Assembly (NCBI GenBank): GCA_902470815.1
Contig: CABRHS010000002.1
Coordinates: 89,516 to 153,515, forward strand
Direction: 5' to 3'
Source of the DNA: an uncultured Collinsella sp.
GTDB lineage: Bacteria; Actinomycetota; Coriobacteriia; Coriobacteriales; Coriobacteriaceae
Length of the DNA: 64,000 bases
In this document: in pieces, positions 16,747-26,587 of the stretch
Layout: every line of letters starts with the position of its first letter
Position numbering within the stretch: the first letter of the stretch is position 1
The notes under the pieces: model-generated
Told to the model about the DNA's origin: nothing
Database searches by the model: none
The model's input: only the letters and a program-made list of their open reading frames with translations
Position numbers and translations under genes: made by a program

Positions 16747-17663
16747 TCGAAGGCTCCGATCAGCTCGTTGATGTCCTTCACGCCCTGGCTCTCGGCCCAC
16801 TCCTCCAGCTCATGCAGGATGCGCACGGAGGCGTCGGGCTCGATGAAGTTGGCCATGCCGACGGAAACACAGCAGGCGCCGGCAAGGATGAACTCCGCCG
16901 CGTCCTCACCCGTCATGACGCCGCCCACGCCGCACACCGGGATGTCGACGGCGTTTGCCGTCTCCCAGACCATGCGCACGGCGATGGGATGGCACAGCGG
17001 GCCGGAGAGGCCGCCCGTAGGCTTGGAGAGCTTGGAACGGCGGGTGCGCACGTCGATGGCCATGCCGGGGATGGAGTTGATGACCGTGAGGCCGTCGGCG
17101 CCCTCGGCCTCGAGCGCGCGGGCGATCTCAGGGATGCGGACCGGCGCCATCTTGACGAAGAGGGGTTTGTCGGTCACCTTGCGGCAGGCGCGCATGACCT
17201 CGGAGGCACCCTCGGGCGTGGAGCCGCAGGCCGCGCCGCCGGCGGCGATGTTGGGGCAGCTCACGTTGATCTCGTAGCCGGCGGCCCAAGGGCAGAGCTC
17301 CGCGAACATCTCCAGCGCGCGGACGTACTCCTCGGTTGAGTGGCCGGCGACCTGGCAGATCACCTGGGTGCCCTTAGCGGTGAGGTCGGCCAGCCACGGG
17401 CCGGACTGCTCGGCGAAGGCGGCGACGCCGGGGTTCTGCAGGCCCACGGAGTTCATCATGCCGCCGGGGACCTCGGCCATGCGGGGCGCGGGGTTGCCCG
17501 GCCAGGGCTCGGCCGCGCAGCCCTTGGTGGTGATGGCGCCCAGCTGGCTCACGTCCATGAGCTCGCTGAACTGCCATCCGTATCCGAAGGTGCCGGAGGC
17601 CGTGTTGATGGGGTTCTTCATCTTGACGCCGCCGAAATCGACGGCCATGCTCACCTGGCTCAC
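16740..17663 (-). CDS. pyrD: Dihydroorotate dehydrogenase B, catalytic subunit
   Basis: 307 residues. Start taken at GTG 17663, which overlaps the pyrK stop (GTGA); ATG 17648 is a possible alternative. Class 1B features: NTASGTFGYG near the N-terminus (FMN binding), KGCAAEPWPGN, the NVSCPN segment and the conserved C-SVGMAN region near the end. In type 1B enzymes a Cys acts as the catalytic base and electrons pass to NAD through PyrK, so PyrD and PyrK form a complex. It follows pyrK directly. Confidence 0.94.
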   Translation of the reverse strand: MSQVSMAVDFGGVKMKNPINTASGTFGYGWQFSELMDVSQLGAITTKGCAAEPWPGNPAPRMAEVPGGMMNSVGLQNPGVAAFAEQSGPWLADLTAKGTQVICQVAGHSTEEYVRALEMFAELCPWAAGYEINVSCPNIAAGGAACGSTPEGASEVMRACRKVTDKPLFVKMAPVRIPEIARALEAEGADGLTVINSIPGMAIDVRTRRSKLSKPTGGLSGPLCHPIAVRMVWETANAVDIPVCGVGGVMTGEDAAEFILAGACCVSVGMANFIEPDASVRILHELEEWAESQGVKDINELIGAFEC

Positions 17664-18454
17664 CAGACCACCACCTTGGTCGCATCGAAGACCGGGCCGC
17701 ACATGCAGGCGCCCTGCATGCCGTCGGTCGTCTCAACATTGCACGTGCTGCAGGCGCCGAATCCGCAGCTCATCATGCGCTCGAGGGAAGCCTCGCAGTA
17801 CACGCCGGCCTCGGCCGCGGAGGCGGCGACCTTGCTCATCATGACACCGGGGCCGCAGGTGGCCACGTAGTCGTACTCGTGGGAGGAGAGCAGCTCGGCA
17901 GCGGACTCGGTGCAAAAACCGTTCAGGCCGGCCGTGCCGTCATCGGTGGCCACGCGGACCTCGCCGGCGCCCAGCGCCTCGAAGTCCTCGACGCCCACGA
18001 GCTTGGCGGCGGTGGCGGAGCCCACGCACGCGTCGACCGCGATGCCGGCGCGAGCGAGGTCACGCGCCAGGCAGAGCACCGGGGGCACGCCAATGCCGCC
18101 ACCCACGACGAGCACGCGGCGGGCGCCCTCGGGCACGCGCCAGCCATGGCCGCCGGGACCCAGCAGGTCGCTGGTGAAGCCGCGCTTCCACTCGGACATG
18201 CGGCGGGTGCCGTTACCCACCACGGCGTACCAGATCTCGACGGTGCCGGCGGACGCGTCGGCCGCGACGTAGCTCAACGGGACACGCAGCAGCTCGCTGC
18301 TGTCGCCGGGCACGCGGATGTTCACGAACTGACCCGGCTTGAGCGCGGATGCGAGACGCGGGGCCAAAATGACGAGCGAGAAGATGCCATCGGCGATCTC
18401 CTCGTTCGAAATGACCTCGAAGTCATGCATGCGCGCCGGTGAAGGATTGGGCAT
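17660..18454 (-). CDS. pyrK: Dihydroorotate dehydrogenase B, electron-transfer subunit
   Basis: 264 residues from ATG 18454, with a strong GGGGAGGGGAG site. An N-terminal FAD-binding barrel (LRVPLSY at about 57) is followed by a NAD-binding domain (VLVVGGGIGVPP). The C-terminal [2Fe-2S] loop is SCGFGACSTCN followed by ACMC, four cysteines in the PyrK spacing. It passes electrons from PyrD-bound FMN via FAD and the cluster to NAD. Coupled to pyrD by overlap. Confidence 0.95.
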   Translation of the reverse strand: MPNPSPARMHDFEVISNEEIADGIFSLVILAPRLASALKPGQFVNIRVPGDSSELLRVPLSYVAADASAGTVEIWYAVVGNGTRRMSEWKRGFTSDLLGPGGHGWRVPEGARRVLVVGGGIGVPPVLCLARDLARAGIAVDACVGSATAAKLVGVEDFEALGAGEVRVATDDGTAGLNGFCTESAAELLSSHEYDYVATCGPGVMMSKVAASAAEAGVYCEASLERMMSCGFGACSTCNVETTDGMQGACMCGPVFDATKVVVW

Positions 18455-18547
18455 ATGTGCTCCCCTCCCCATGCGGTGCATGGTCAAGATGTGCGAACGG
18501 TCCCGCGCCACATGGCAGCGGGACCGCGCGATGCAGATAACGCTATC

Positions 18548-19837
18548 TTAGCAAACGACGCCGTCGGCGAGCGTGCGCTTGCCGCCCACGAACACGTCGG
18601 TGGCGCGACCGGTGAGCTCGACGCCCTTGAAGCCGGAGTTCTTGGCGTGGCTGGCGAAATCGTCCTCGGAGACGGCCCAGACCGCGTCCGCATCGAAGAC
18701 GGTGAGGTCGGCGACGCTGCCCTCGGCGATCTTGACCTGCTCGAGGCCGAGGATCTTGCGGGGCTCGATGGCCATGAGCTCGACCATGCGGGCGAAGGTG
18801 ATCTTGCCCGTCTTGACCAGGTTGGTGAGCACCAGGCCGAGCGCGGTCTCAAGGCCGGTCATGCCGAACGGGGCGAGCTCGAACTCGCGGGACTTCTCCC
18901 AGTCGGAGTGGGGCGCATGGTCGGTGGCGATGGCGTCGACCGTGCCGTCGATCACGCCGGCGATGAGGGCCTCGGCGTCGGCGGCGGTGCGCAGCGGCGG
19001 GTTGACCTTAAAGCAGGTGTTGTAGGTGCCGTCGATGGCATCCTCGGTGAGGAAGAGGTGGTGCGGCGTGGCCTCGCAGGTCACGGGCAGGCCCTTGGCC
19101 TTGGCGGCGCGGACCATCTCGAGGCCACGGGCGGTGGAGATGTGCTGGATGTGCAGCTTGGCACCGGTGAGCTCGGCGATCATGATGTCGCGCATGATCT
19201 GGAGCTCCTCGCCCTCCGCCGGCCAGCCGAGCAGGCCCAGGCGCGTGGAGACGGCACCCTCGTTGATCTGGCCGTCACCCACGAGGTCGTCATCCTGGCA
19301 GTGGCTCATGAACACCTTGCCGAACATCTGGCCGTAATCCATGGCGCGACGGAGCATGCCTGCACCCTGGACGCCGTGGCCGTCATCGGTGAAGGCTACG
19401 CAGCCGTGCTCGACCATGTTGCCCATCTCGGAGATGATCTCGCCCTTGAGGCCACGGGTCATGGCGCCGGAGGGGTACACGCGGCAATGGCCCTTGGCGG
19501 CGGCGACGGACTTGATGTACTCGACCACAACGCCGTTGTCGGTCACGGGGCTGGTGTTGGGCATGGAGCAGACGCCGGTGAAGCCGCCCTTCGCGGCAGC
19601 GGCGGTCTCGCTCTCGATGTCACCCTTGGCCTCAAAGCCAGGCTCGCGCAGGTGCACGTGCATGTCAACCAGGCCGGGAACGAGGTACTTGCCGGAAAGG
19701 TCGATGACCTCGGCGGTCTCGCAGGTGAGGTTCTCGCCGACGGCGGCGATCTTATCGTCCTCGACGAGGACGTCCATCACGCCATCGATCTCGACAGACG
19801 GGTCGACGACGTGGGCGTTCTTAAGAAGCAAGGCCAT
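18548..19837 (-). CDS. pyrC: Dihydroorotase
   Basis: 429 residues from ATG 19837 behind GGAGGTG, overlapping the pyrB end by 17 bases. Type I dihydroorotase: VDMHVHLREPGFEAKGD carries the HxH zinc ligands, IQHISTARG and ATPHHL carry further histidines, and ATDHAPHS carries the catalytic Asp. It cyclises carbamoyl-aspartate to dihydroorotate. Confidence 0.95.
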   Translation of the reverse strand: MALLLKNAHVVDPSVEIDGVMDVLVEDDKIAAVGENLTCETAEVIDLSGKYLVPGLVDMHVHLREPGFEAKGDIESETAAAAKGGFTGVCSMPNTSPVTDNGVVVEYIKSVAAAKGHCRVYPSGAMTRGLKGEIISEMGNMVEHGCVAFTDDGHGVQGAGMLRRAMDYGQMFGKVFMSHCQDDDLVGDGQINEGAVSTRLGLLGWPAEGEELQIMRDIMIAELTGAKLHIQHISTARGLEMVRAAKAKGLPVTCEATPHHLFLTEDAIDGTYNTCFKVNPPLRTAADAEALIAGVIDGTVDAIATDHAPHSDWEKSREFELAPFGMTGLETALGLVLTNLVKTGKITFARMVELMAIEPRKILGLEQVKIAEGSVADLTVFDADAVWAVSEDDFASHAKNSGFKGVELTGRATDVFVGGKRTLADGVVC

Positions 19838-20765
19838 TATCGGCACCTCCAAGCAGCAGATACAGGGCAGCCATGCGCACGCAGATACCGGCGTACACCT
19901 GGTCGAGGATCACGGAGCGCTCCGGATGATCGGGCATGTAGGAGTCGAACTCCACGCCGCGGTTGATCGGGCCGGGGTGGCACACGATCGCGTCGGGCCT
20001 CATGAGACGCTCGCGGGCCTTGGTGAGACCGTAGAGCTGGTGGTACTCGCGCTCGCTCGGGAACGGCGCGCCCTCGAGACGCTCGCGCTGGATGCGCAGC
20101 ATGTAGACAACGTCCAGGTCCGGCAAGACGTCGTCAAGGCTATTGGAGACGTGGTCGGCGCCCAGGATGTCGGGGCGGGGCGGCATGAGGGTGTTGGGGC
20201 CCACGGCGGTGACCTCGGCGCCCATGATCTTGAGCGCGGGGATGAGCGAACCGCACACGCGGGAGTGGCCGATGTCGCCCACGACGCCGACCTTCAGGCC
20301 GTCGAAGCTACCCTTGCGCTCCCAGATGGAGTACAGGTCGAGCAGGGCCTGGGTGGGATGGCCGTGCTTGCCGTCGCCGGCGTCGATGACGACGGCGGGG
20401 CTGGCCTGGGACACGATGTAAGGGGCGCCGGCGTGCTTGTCGCGCACGACGATGCAGTCGATCTTGTAGGCGTCGAGCGTCATGACGGTGTCGATGAGGC
20501 TCTCGCCCTTCACGGTGGAGGTGGAGGAGCCGCCGAAGTTCAGCGTGTCGGCCGAAAGGCGCTTCTCGGCGAGCTCGAAGGAGCTGCGGGTGCGCGTGGA
20601 GGGCTCGTTGAACATGTTGACGATGGTCTTGCCCTTGAGGGTCGGGACCTTCTTGATGGTGCGCTCGTTGACCTCGGAGAACGCCTTGGCGGTCTGGAGG
20701 ATCGTCATGAGCTCGGAATCAGAGTACTCGGAGATGTCGATGAGGTGCTTATGGTTGTTGAACAC
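19821..20765 (-). CDS. pyrB: Aspartate carbamoyltransferase, catalytic chain
   Basis: 314 residues. Carbamoyl-phosphate loop NEPSTRTRSSFELAEKRL near residue 53; GKHGHPTQALLDLYSI and VGDIGHSRV in the aspartate domain; CHPGPINRGVE near the C-terminus. Catalyses the committed step of pyrimidine synthesis. No regulatory PyrI chain is nearby, so activity is probably controlled through PyrR and gene expression. Four bases after pyrR. Confidence 0.96.
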   Translation of the reverse strand: MFNNHKHLIDISEYSDSELMTILQTAKAFSEVNERTIKKVPTLKGKTIVNMFNEPSTRTRSSFELAEKRLSADTLNFGGSSTSTVKGESLIDTVMTLDAYKIDCIVVRDKHAGAPYIVSQASPAVVIDAGDGKHGHPTQALLDLYSIWERKGSFDGLKVGVVGDIGHSRVCGSLIPALKIMGAEVTAVGPNTLMPPRPDILGADHVSNSLDDVLPDLDVVYMLRIQRERLEGAPFPSEREYHQLYGLTKARERLMRPDAIVCHPGPINRGVEFDSYMPDHPERSVILDQVYAGICVRMAALYLLLGGADNGLAS

Positions 20766-20768
20766 GGA

Positions 20769-21347
20769 TTACTCGCCTCCCAGCGGCGCGGAGCCCACAT
20801 GGCCACCCGGCGCGACGTCGAAGATCTCGACGGTGCTGCGGCCGTCGACCTCCTCAAGATACAGACGGACGTTCTCCCCTTGCGAGGACGGGACGTTCTT
20901 GCCCACGAAATCGGGGCAGATCGGCAGCTCGCGATGGCCGCGGTCGACCAGCACGGCGAGTTCCACGCGGCTGGGGCGGCCGAGGTCCATGATCGCGTCG
21001 AGCGCGGCGCGGATGGTGCGGCCGGTGTAGAGGATGTCGTCCACGAGGACGACGCGCTTGGCGTCCATGTTGAACGGGATGTTCGTGGCGTGGACCGCGG
21101 GCGCGAAATTGGTGAGGTAATCGTCGCGGTAGAAGCTGATGTCGAGGCTTCCCAGGGGCACACGGACCCCCTCGATGCGCTCGATCTCGTCCACGAGTTT
21201 CTTTGCGAGCAAATCGCCGCGGGTCACGATTCCCACGAGCGCGAGGTTCTCGACGCCCTCGTTCTTCTCGACGATCTCATGCGCGATGCGGGTGATGGCG
21301 CGGTTGATCGCGGTCTCGTCCATGATGACGGCCTTGGGTGAAGACAT
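20769..21347 (-). CDS. pyrR: PyrR pyrimidine regulator / uracil phosphoribosyltransferase
   Basis: 192 residues, starting at ATG 21347 or TTG 21353; the AAGGAAGGAG site fits the TTG slightly better. The PRPP-binding motif VVLVDDILYTGRTIRAAL and the substrate loop VGIVTRGDLLA are present, with SLDISFYRDDY. PyrR binds pyr mRNA leaders in a UMP-dependent way and can act as a phosphoribosyltransferase. As first gene of pyrRBCKDF it presumably controls its own operon through the leader hairpin at 21400-21433. The final ~14 residues (DVAPGGHVGSAPLGGE) are an extension past the usual end. Confidence 0.94.
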   Translation of the reverse strand: MSSPKAVIMDETAINRAITRIAHEIVEKNEGVENLALVGIVTRGDLLAKKLVDEIERIEGVRVPLGSLDISFYRDDYLTNFAPAVHATNIPFNMDAKRVVLVDDILYTGRTIRAALDAIMDLGRPSRVELAVLVDRGHRELPICPDFVGKNVPSSQGENVRLYLEEVDGRSTVEIFDVAPGGHVGSAPLGGE

Positions 21348-21399
21348 GCTCAACGAACTCCTTCCTTGCTGCTCTCGGCAGGCGCCATGCGCGCGTGCC

Positions 21400-21433
21400 A
21401 AAAAAATAATGCCCGACCGCTTGGCGCGCGAGC
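21400..21433 (-). terminator. Likely attenuator in the pyr leader
   Basis: Reverse strand GCTCG-CGC, loop GCCAA, GCG-GT-CGGGC then ATTATTTTTTT: an eight-pair GC-rich stem with a strong T tract, ~50 bases before pyrR and downstream of a TACAAT -10 box. The position fits PyrR-controlled attenuation, but I could not identify a PyrR-binding loop. Confidence 0.6.
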
Positions 21434-21519
21434 ATCACAGGAAGGCATATATGCGCGGCGCGAGAGCGCCCGCTTGATGGTCCTTGTGGTATCTCGTACG
21501 CACTTAAAGGTCATTGTGC

Positions 21520-21525
21520 ATTGTA
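21520..21525 (-). promoter_or_regulatory. -10 box of the pyr operon
   Basis: Reverse strand TACAAT about 170 bases before pyrR; no clear -35. It leaves a leader of ~160 bases containing the candidate attenuator. Confidence 0.5.
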
Positions 21526-21579
21526 CACGGACGACGACGCCGCGGGGAGATGAATATAAGTTCTCCTCGAACGCGGCCC

Positions 21580-22566
21580 CTACGGCTCAGCCGGGGCGGG
21601 GCCCGGGCACACGATGGTCCAACGCGAGGGGACGGACTCGTCGAGCGGGCATCCGTCGCAGTGGCTCCGCATGCAGGTGCGCAGGGCCCGTGGGGACTTC
21701 GCGATGGATGCCGGCGCTGCCTCGAAGTCCCCTCCCTCCATCTGGGCGATCGTCATGTCCGCGATCTGGCGCATGCCCGCGGCCGAGGGATGGCAGCCGT
21801 CCACCGCGTCGTATGCAACGCCGTACCCGCGGATATCGGCCACATGGGCGCCCGCATCGCGGGCCGCGACGCGGATGGCGTCGTTGTATTCGTCGAGGTC
21901 GAGGCCGCGGATCCTATACTTGTAGCATTGCCGCTCGGGGTCGGGCGAGGTGGCCGGGCTCAACGTGAGGCACCACACCTCCGCCGACGGCGCGACGGCG
22001 CGGATCTTTCCGAGCGTTCCGGCATAGGCGGATGCGAAGCGGGCAAGGGCGTCGCACCCCACCACCGGTTCGACCTCCACGGGCCCCTCCAGGTCGCCGG
22101 GACGGGCGGAGGCGGAGATGCTACCGCCCATGACCTGGTTGCGGCCGCCTCCCCACCCGTAATCGTTGATCCCCATATACACGAGCACGACGTCGGGCAA
22201 CTCGCCGTCGGCTCCCACGAGCGCGCCGATGCGCTCATCGCTGCATCCCGCCGGAAACCCGAAGCCCTCGACGACGGATCCCGAAAACGAAGAATTGGCG
22301 ACCAGGTGCCCGTCGAAATGCGCGATGACCCTGCCCCACCAGGTGTCCTCGGGCCGCGAGATTCCCGGGACGCTCACCTCGCCCTCGTAATGGACGCGCC
22401 AGCCATCGGGGACCCACCCCATGAGGGTGCAGATGGAGTCCCCCAAGATCGAGAATCCCCGCGAGCCGAGGGGCTCGCCGGCGGAACAAGGCGGTGCGCA
22501 CTCGAGAAGGGCGGACGCCCCATCGACCCCGGCGAAATCGACGCACTGGTTCGTTATTTGAGCCAT
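21580..22566 (-). CDS. SGNH/GDSL-family esterase or lipase-like hydrolase
   Basis: 328 residues from ATG 22566 behind GGAAGGATGG. Block I is FSILGDSICTLMGW (Ser nucleophile in GDS, near residue 40). Block III is VLVYMGINDYG (G-x-N-D), and block V is DGCHPSAAGM (Asp and His of the triad). There is no signal peptide or membrane segment, so a cytoplasmic location is likely. Residues after block V end in a cysteine cluster CMRSHCDGC, unusual for the fold. Related proteins act on acetylated sugars or lysophospholipids; the substrate here is unknown. Monocistronic, upstream of the pyr operon. Confidence 0.8.
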   Translation of the reverse strand: MAQITNQCVDFAGVDGASALLECAPPCSAGEPLGSRGFSILGDSICTLMGWVPDGWRVHYEGEVSVPGISRPEDTWWGRVIAHFDGHLVANSSFSGSVVEGFGFPAGCSDERIGALVGADGELPDVVLVYMGINDYGWGGGRNQVMGGSISASARPGDLEGPVEVEPVVGCDALARFASAYAGTLGKIRAVAPSAEVWCLTLSPATSPDPERQCYKYRIRGLDLDEYNDAIRVAARDAGAHVADIRGYGVAYDAVDGCHPSAAGMRQIADMTIAQMEGGDFEAAPASIAKSPRALRTCMRSHCDGCPLDESVPSRWTIVCPGPAPAEP

Positions 22567-22734
22567 AGCCCCATCCTTCCCCCTGCAGCCGTCGCCCAGC
22601 CGAGAGCCAGCGCGACAGCACGATGCGAACGGTGATTCGGCGCGACCGCGGGCGCGCGCACCCATCATCGCACCGCGGGCGCGCGAGGAGTCGATGCGGT
22701 CGACAAACGGCTGCAAATTTTTTTAAATTGGGGC

Positions 22735-22762
22735 TTGCATCGCCTGAGACGTTCCGTATAAT
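22735..22762 (+). promoter_or_regulatory. Promoter of tRNA-Asn
   Basis: TTGCAT (-35) and a perfect TATAAT (-10) with a 16-base spacer, ending 46 bases before the tRNA, in a locally AT-rich stretch. Confidence 0.75.
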
Positions 22763-22808
22763 AAACTTCGTTGCTTGGGAGCACAGAGCAAACAAGTGAC
22801 TTGACAAT

Positions 22809-22883
22809 TCCTCGATAGCTCAATGGTAGAGCCCGCGGCTGTTAACCGCGTTGTTGTAGGTTCGAGTCCTACTCGAGGAGCCA
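22809..22883 (+). tRNA. tRNA-Asn (GTT)
   Basis: The full cloverleaf can be read: acceptor TCCTCGA pairs with TCGAGGA, with discriminator G and encoded CCA. The D arm is GCTC-AATGGTA-GAGC, the anticodon arm CGCGG-CTGTTAA-CCGCG with GTT, and the T arm GTAGG-TTCGAGT-CCTAC. GTT decodes Asn AAC/AAU. Confidence 0.97.
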
Positions 22884-22891
22884 GAATTTTC

Positions 22892-22916
22892 AAACCCGCT
22901 TTTGAGCGGGTTTTTT
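22892..22916 (+). terminator. Intrinsic terminator of tRNA-Asn
   Basis: AACCCGCT, loop TTTG, AGCGGGTT then a T6 tract, nine bases past the tRNA end. Confidence 0.92.
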
Positions 22917-22985
22917 CTTGTATCTTCACTTCCCCATCGCCCAAGGCATCGGCCTTCGCATACCCCGACTGCGGAAACCGCGATA

Positions 22986-23022
22986 AGAAACGCCCCTTGG
23001 AGCAGATGGCTCGCAAGGGGCG
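22986..23022 (-). terminator. Intrinsic terminator of rpoD
   Basis: Reverse strand CGCCCCTTG (23014-23022) and CAAGGGGCG (22991-22999) pair perfectly, followed by TTTCTT. It begins 57 bases past the rpoD stop. Confidence 0.8.
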
Positions 23023-23079
23023 CGAAAGTGCACGATGTCGGACGGCGCGAAGGCGCCTGACCTTTGCAGGTGCCGGGCC

Positions 23080-24423
<1,344 letters not shown>

Positions 24424-24514
24424 AGATGCTCCCTTCTTAACACACAGGATTCATTACTTTACCACGGTTCTATACCCGATTGTGCACAGAAATTGCAGCA
24501 CCCTGACAATTTGG

Positions 24515-26587
24515 CTACTGCCTGAAGGGATCCGCTATCCCCTCGACCGCACGCTCGAGCTCGCGGATGCGCGCCGCGTCCCTCGTGGCCTGGATGGCGA
24601 ACTCGCGCCGCTCATCGCTGGAAAGGGAGCCGTCGGAGCGCAGGCGGGCCTGGGCGGCCCTCATGCGACGACGGGCCGTGTAGAGCTCGAGGGTATCGAG
24701 GAGGAACCCGATGTTGGTCTCGGTTGGGTGCCTGCTCGTGGAGGAGATCATTCCAGCGGAGACGAGCCGGGGGGCATCGGGGCACACGGCCCTGGCGGCC
24801 GCCATAACATCGGCCGCGCCCGTCCCCTCGGGGGTCGCGAGCACCGACCACGCGATCGCCTCGTTGCGCGAGTCGACCCATTCGACCTCGGTGATCCGGT
24901 CGGCGAACGGCCTGAACGAATCCGGGTAGGTGGTGAGCATGGTGAGGAGCTCGCGCTCGCAGGCGAGTTGCCGCCGCTCGAGGTCGGTGAGGACGCTGAG
25001 CCCCGCCGCCTCATCGGGGGACCCGGCCGCCATGTTGCCGCCGGATGCGTCGGGACCGCTCTGGGAGTCGTAGTCGACGACCGGGGCGTAGTCGTAGGGA
25101 ACCTCCTCGTAGAAGGGCTCGTCATACGGGGGCATATCGCCCTCGGCCGCGCCGGCGGCGGGCACGGCCCCTCCCCCGCCGACTCCGGCACCGGGATGTC
25201 CCGCGCCGGCGCGATCTCCCTGCCGCCCGCGCTCGCGCTCAGCTTGGGCGCGCTCGCGCTGCTGCTCGCGCCGGCGGTTCGTCTCCTCGCGCTTCTGCAC
25301 CTCGCGGAACACCTTGCCGGCGTTGGACCTGATCATCTCGACGTCCAAACCAAGGCGGTCGGCGATTTGCATGTAATAGCCGTCGATCATGTAGCTCGAG
25401 CGCAACGGGTAGATCAACTCAAGGGCTGAGCGCATGGCCTTCGCGCGACCGCCGGGCGTGGAGATGTCGCTCTCCTCCTCAAGCTTGCCGAAGACGAAAT
25501 CCATGAGCGGGATGGACTCGTCGAGCAGGGCGCGCAGGGCCGCCCCGCCCCGGGCGCGCACGAAGTCGTCCGGATCCATGCCGTCGGGCAGGACCACGCA
25601 CCTCAGGTCGATGTCGTCCTTCTCGATGAATTGGATGGCGCGGCGAGCCGCCTTCTGACCGGCCGCGTCGCCATCGAACATGTAGATGATCTTCTTGGTG
25701 AAGCGCGTGAGCGTCTTGACGTGCGACTCGGTCAGCGCGGTGCCCAGGACCGCGACGATGTTCTCGATCCCCGCCTTCCAGCAGCTCATCGCGCTGATGT
25801 ACCCCTCGACCACGATGACCTCGTTAGCGTTCACGATATGGTCCTTGGCCCAATTGAAGCCGTACAGGTTCCTGCCCTTATGGAAAATGGAGGTCTCCGA
25901 CGTGTTGAGGTACTTCGCGTTCGTCTTCTCCTTGTCGAGGGCGCGGCCGCCGAACGCGATGCAACGCCCCTGTTCGTCGTAGATGGGAAAGATCACGCGA
26001 TCGAAGAAGCGGTCGACGAGGCCGCCGCTGCGGCTGCGGAACGCGACGTTCGCGTCGATCATCTCCTGCGGGGTGAAGCCCTTGGAGCCCAGGTGCCGCA
26101 CGAGCGCACCGTGGCCGGGGGCGAATCCAAGGCTGTACTTGCGGCAGGTCGCGGCGTCGAGCTCGCGGCCCTTGCAGTACTCGCGACCGCGGGCGTCCTT
26201 GCCGCGCATCAGCAGCGTGTGGTAGAACTCAGCGGTCTCCTCGCACACCTCCACAAGGCGGTTGCGCTTGGTGCCGGCGCGTTTGAACGAGCGGTCTTCC
26301 TCGAGCTCGATGCCCGCTCGGTCCGCCAGATAGCGTATGGACTCGGGAAACGACAGGCTCTCGCGCATCATGACGTACGTGAAGGCGTCGCCGCCCTGAT
26401 CGCACCCGAAGCAATGCCAGACCTGGGTGGACGGGATGACATGGAACGAGGGGGTCTTCTCGCCGTGGAAGGGGCAGCAGCCCCACAGGTCGTTGCCGCC
26501 GCGGGGCTTGAGCTCGACGGTCTCCTGGACGAGCGCCACCAGGTCGGTGGCGTCGCGCACCTTGTTCTTGTCTTCCTCAGATATCAT
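24515..26587 (-). CDS. dnaG: DNA primase
   Basis: 690 residues. The N-terminal CHC2 zinc finger uses Cys38, His41, Cys59 and Cys62. The catalytic core contains the TOPRIM motifs EVIVVEGYISAM and MFDGDAAGQKAA. A Gln/Arg/Glu-rich charged linker (about 430-465) and a Gly/Pro/acidic stretch (465-540) follow. The C-terminal ~140 residues form the helicase-interaction domain. The low-complexity middle makes it longer than the typical ~600. Its ATG overlaps the ribF stop (ATGA). Confidence 0.95.
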   Translation of the reverse strand: MISEEDKNKVRDATDLVALVQETVELKPRGGNDLWGCCPFHGEKTPSFHVIPSTQVWHCFGCDQGGDAFTYVMMRESLSFPESIRYLADRAGIELEEDRSFKRAGTKRNRLVEVCEETAEFYHTLLMRGKDARGREYCKGRELDAATCRKYSLGFAPGHGALVRHLGSKGFTPQEMIDANVAFRSRSGGLVDRFFDRVIFPIYDEQGRCIAFGGRALDKEKTNAKYLNTSETSIFHKGRNLYGFNWAKDHIVNANEVIVVEGYISAMSCWKAGIENIVAVLGTALTESHVKTLTRFTKKIIYMFDGDAAGQKAARRAIQFIEKDDIDLRCVVLPDGMDPDDFVRARGGAALRALLDESIPLMDFVFGKLEEESDISTPGGRAKAMRSALELIYPLRSSYMIDGYYMQIADRLGLDVEMIRSNAGKVFREVQKREETNRRREQQRERAQAERERGRQGDRAGAGHPGAGVGGGGAVPAAGAAEGDMPPYDEPFYEEVPYDYAPVVDYDSQSGPDASGGNMAAGSPDEAAGLSVLTDLERRQLACERELLTMLTTYPDSFRPFADRITEVEWVDSRNEAIAWSVLATPEGTGAADVMAAARAVCPDAPRLVSAGMISSTSRHPTETNIGFLLDTLELYTARRRMRAAQARLRSDGSLSSDERREFAIQATRDAARIRELERAVEGIADPFRQ

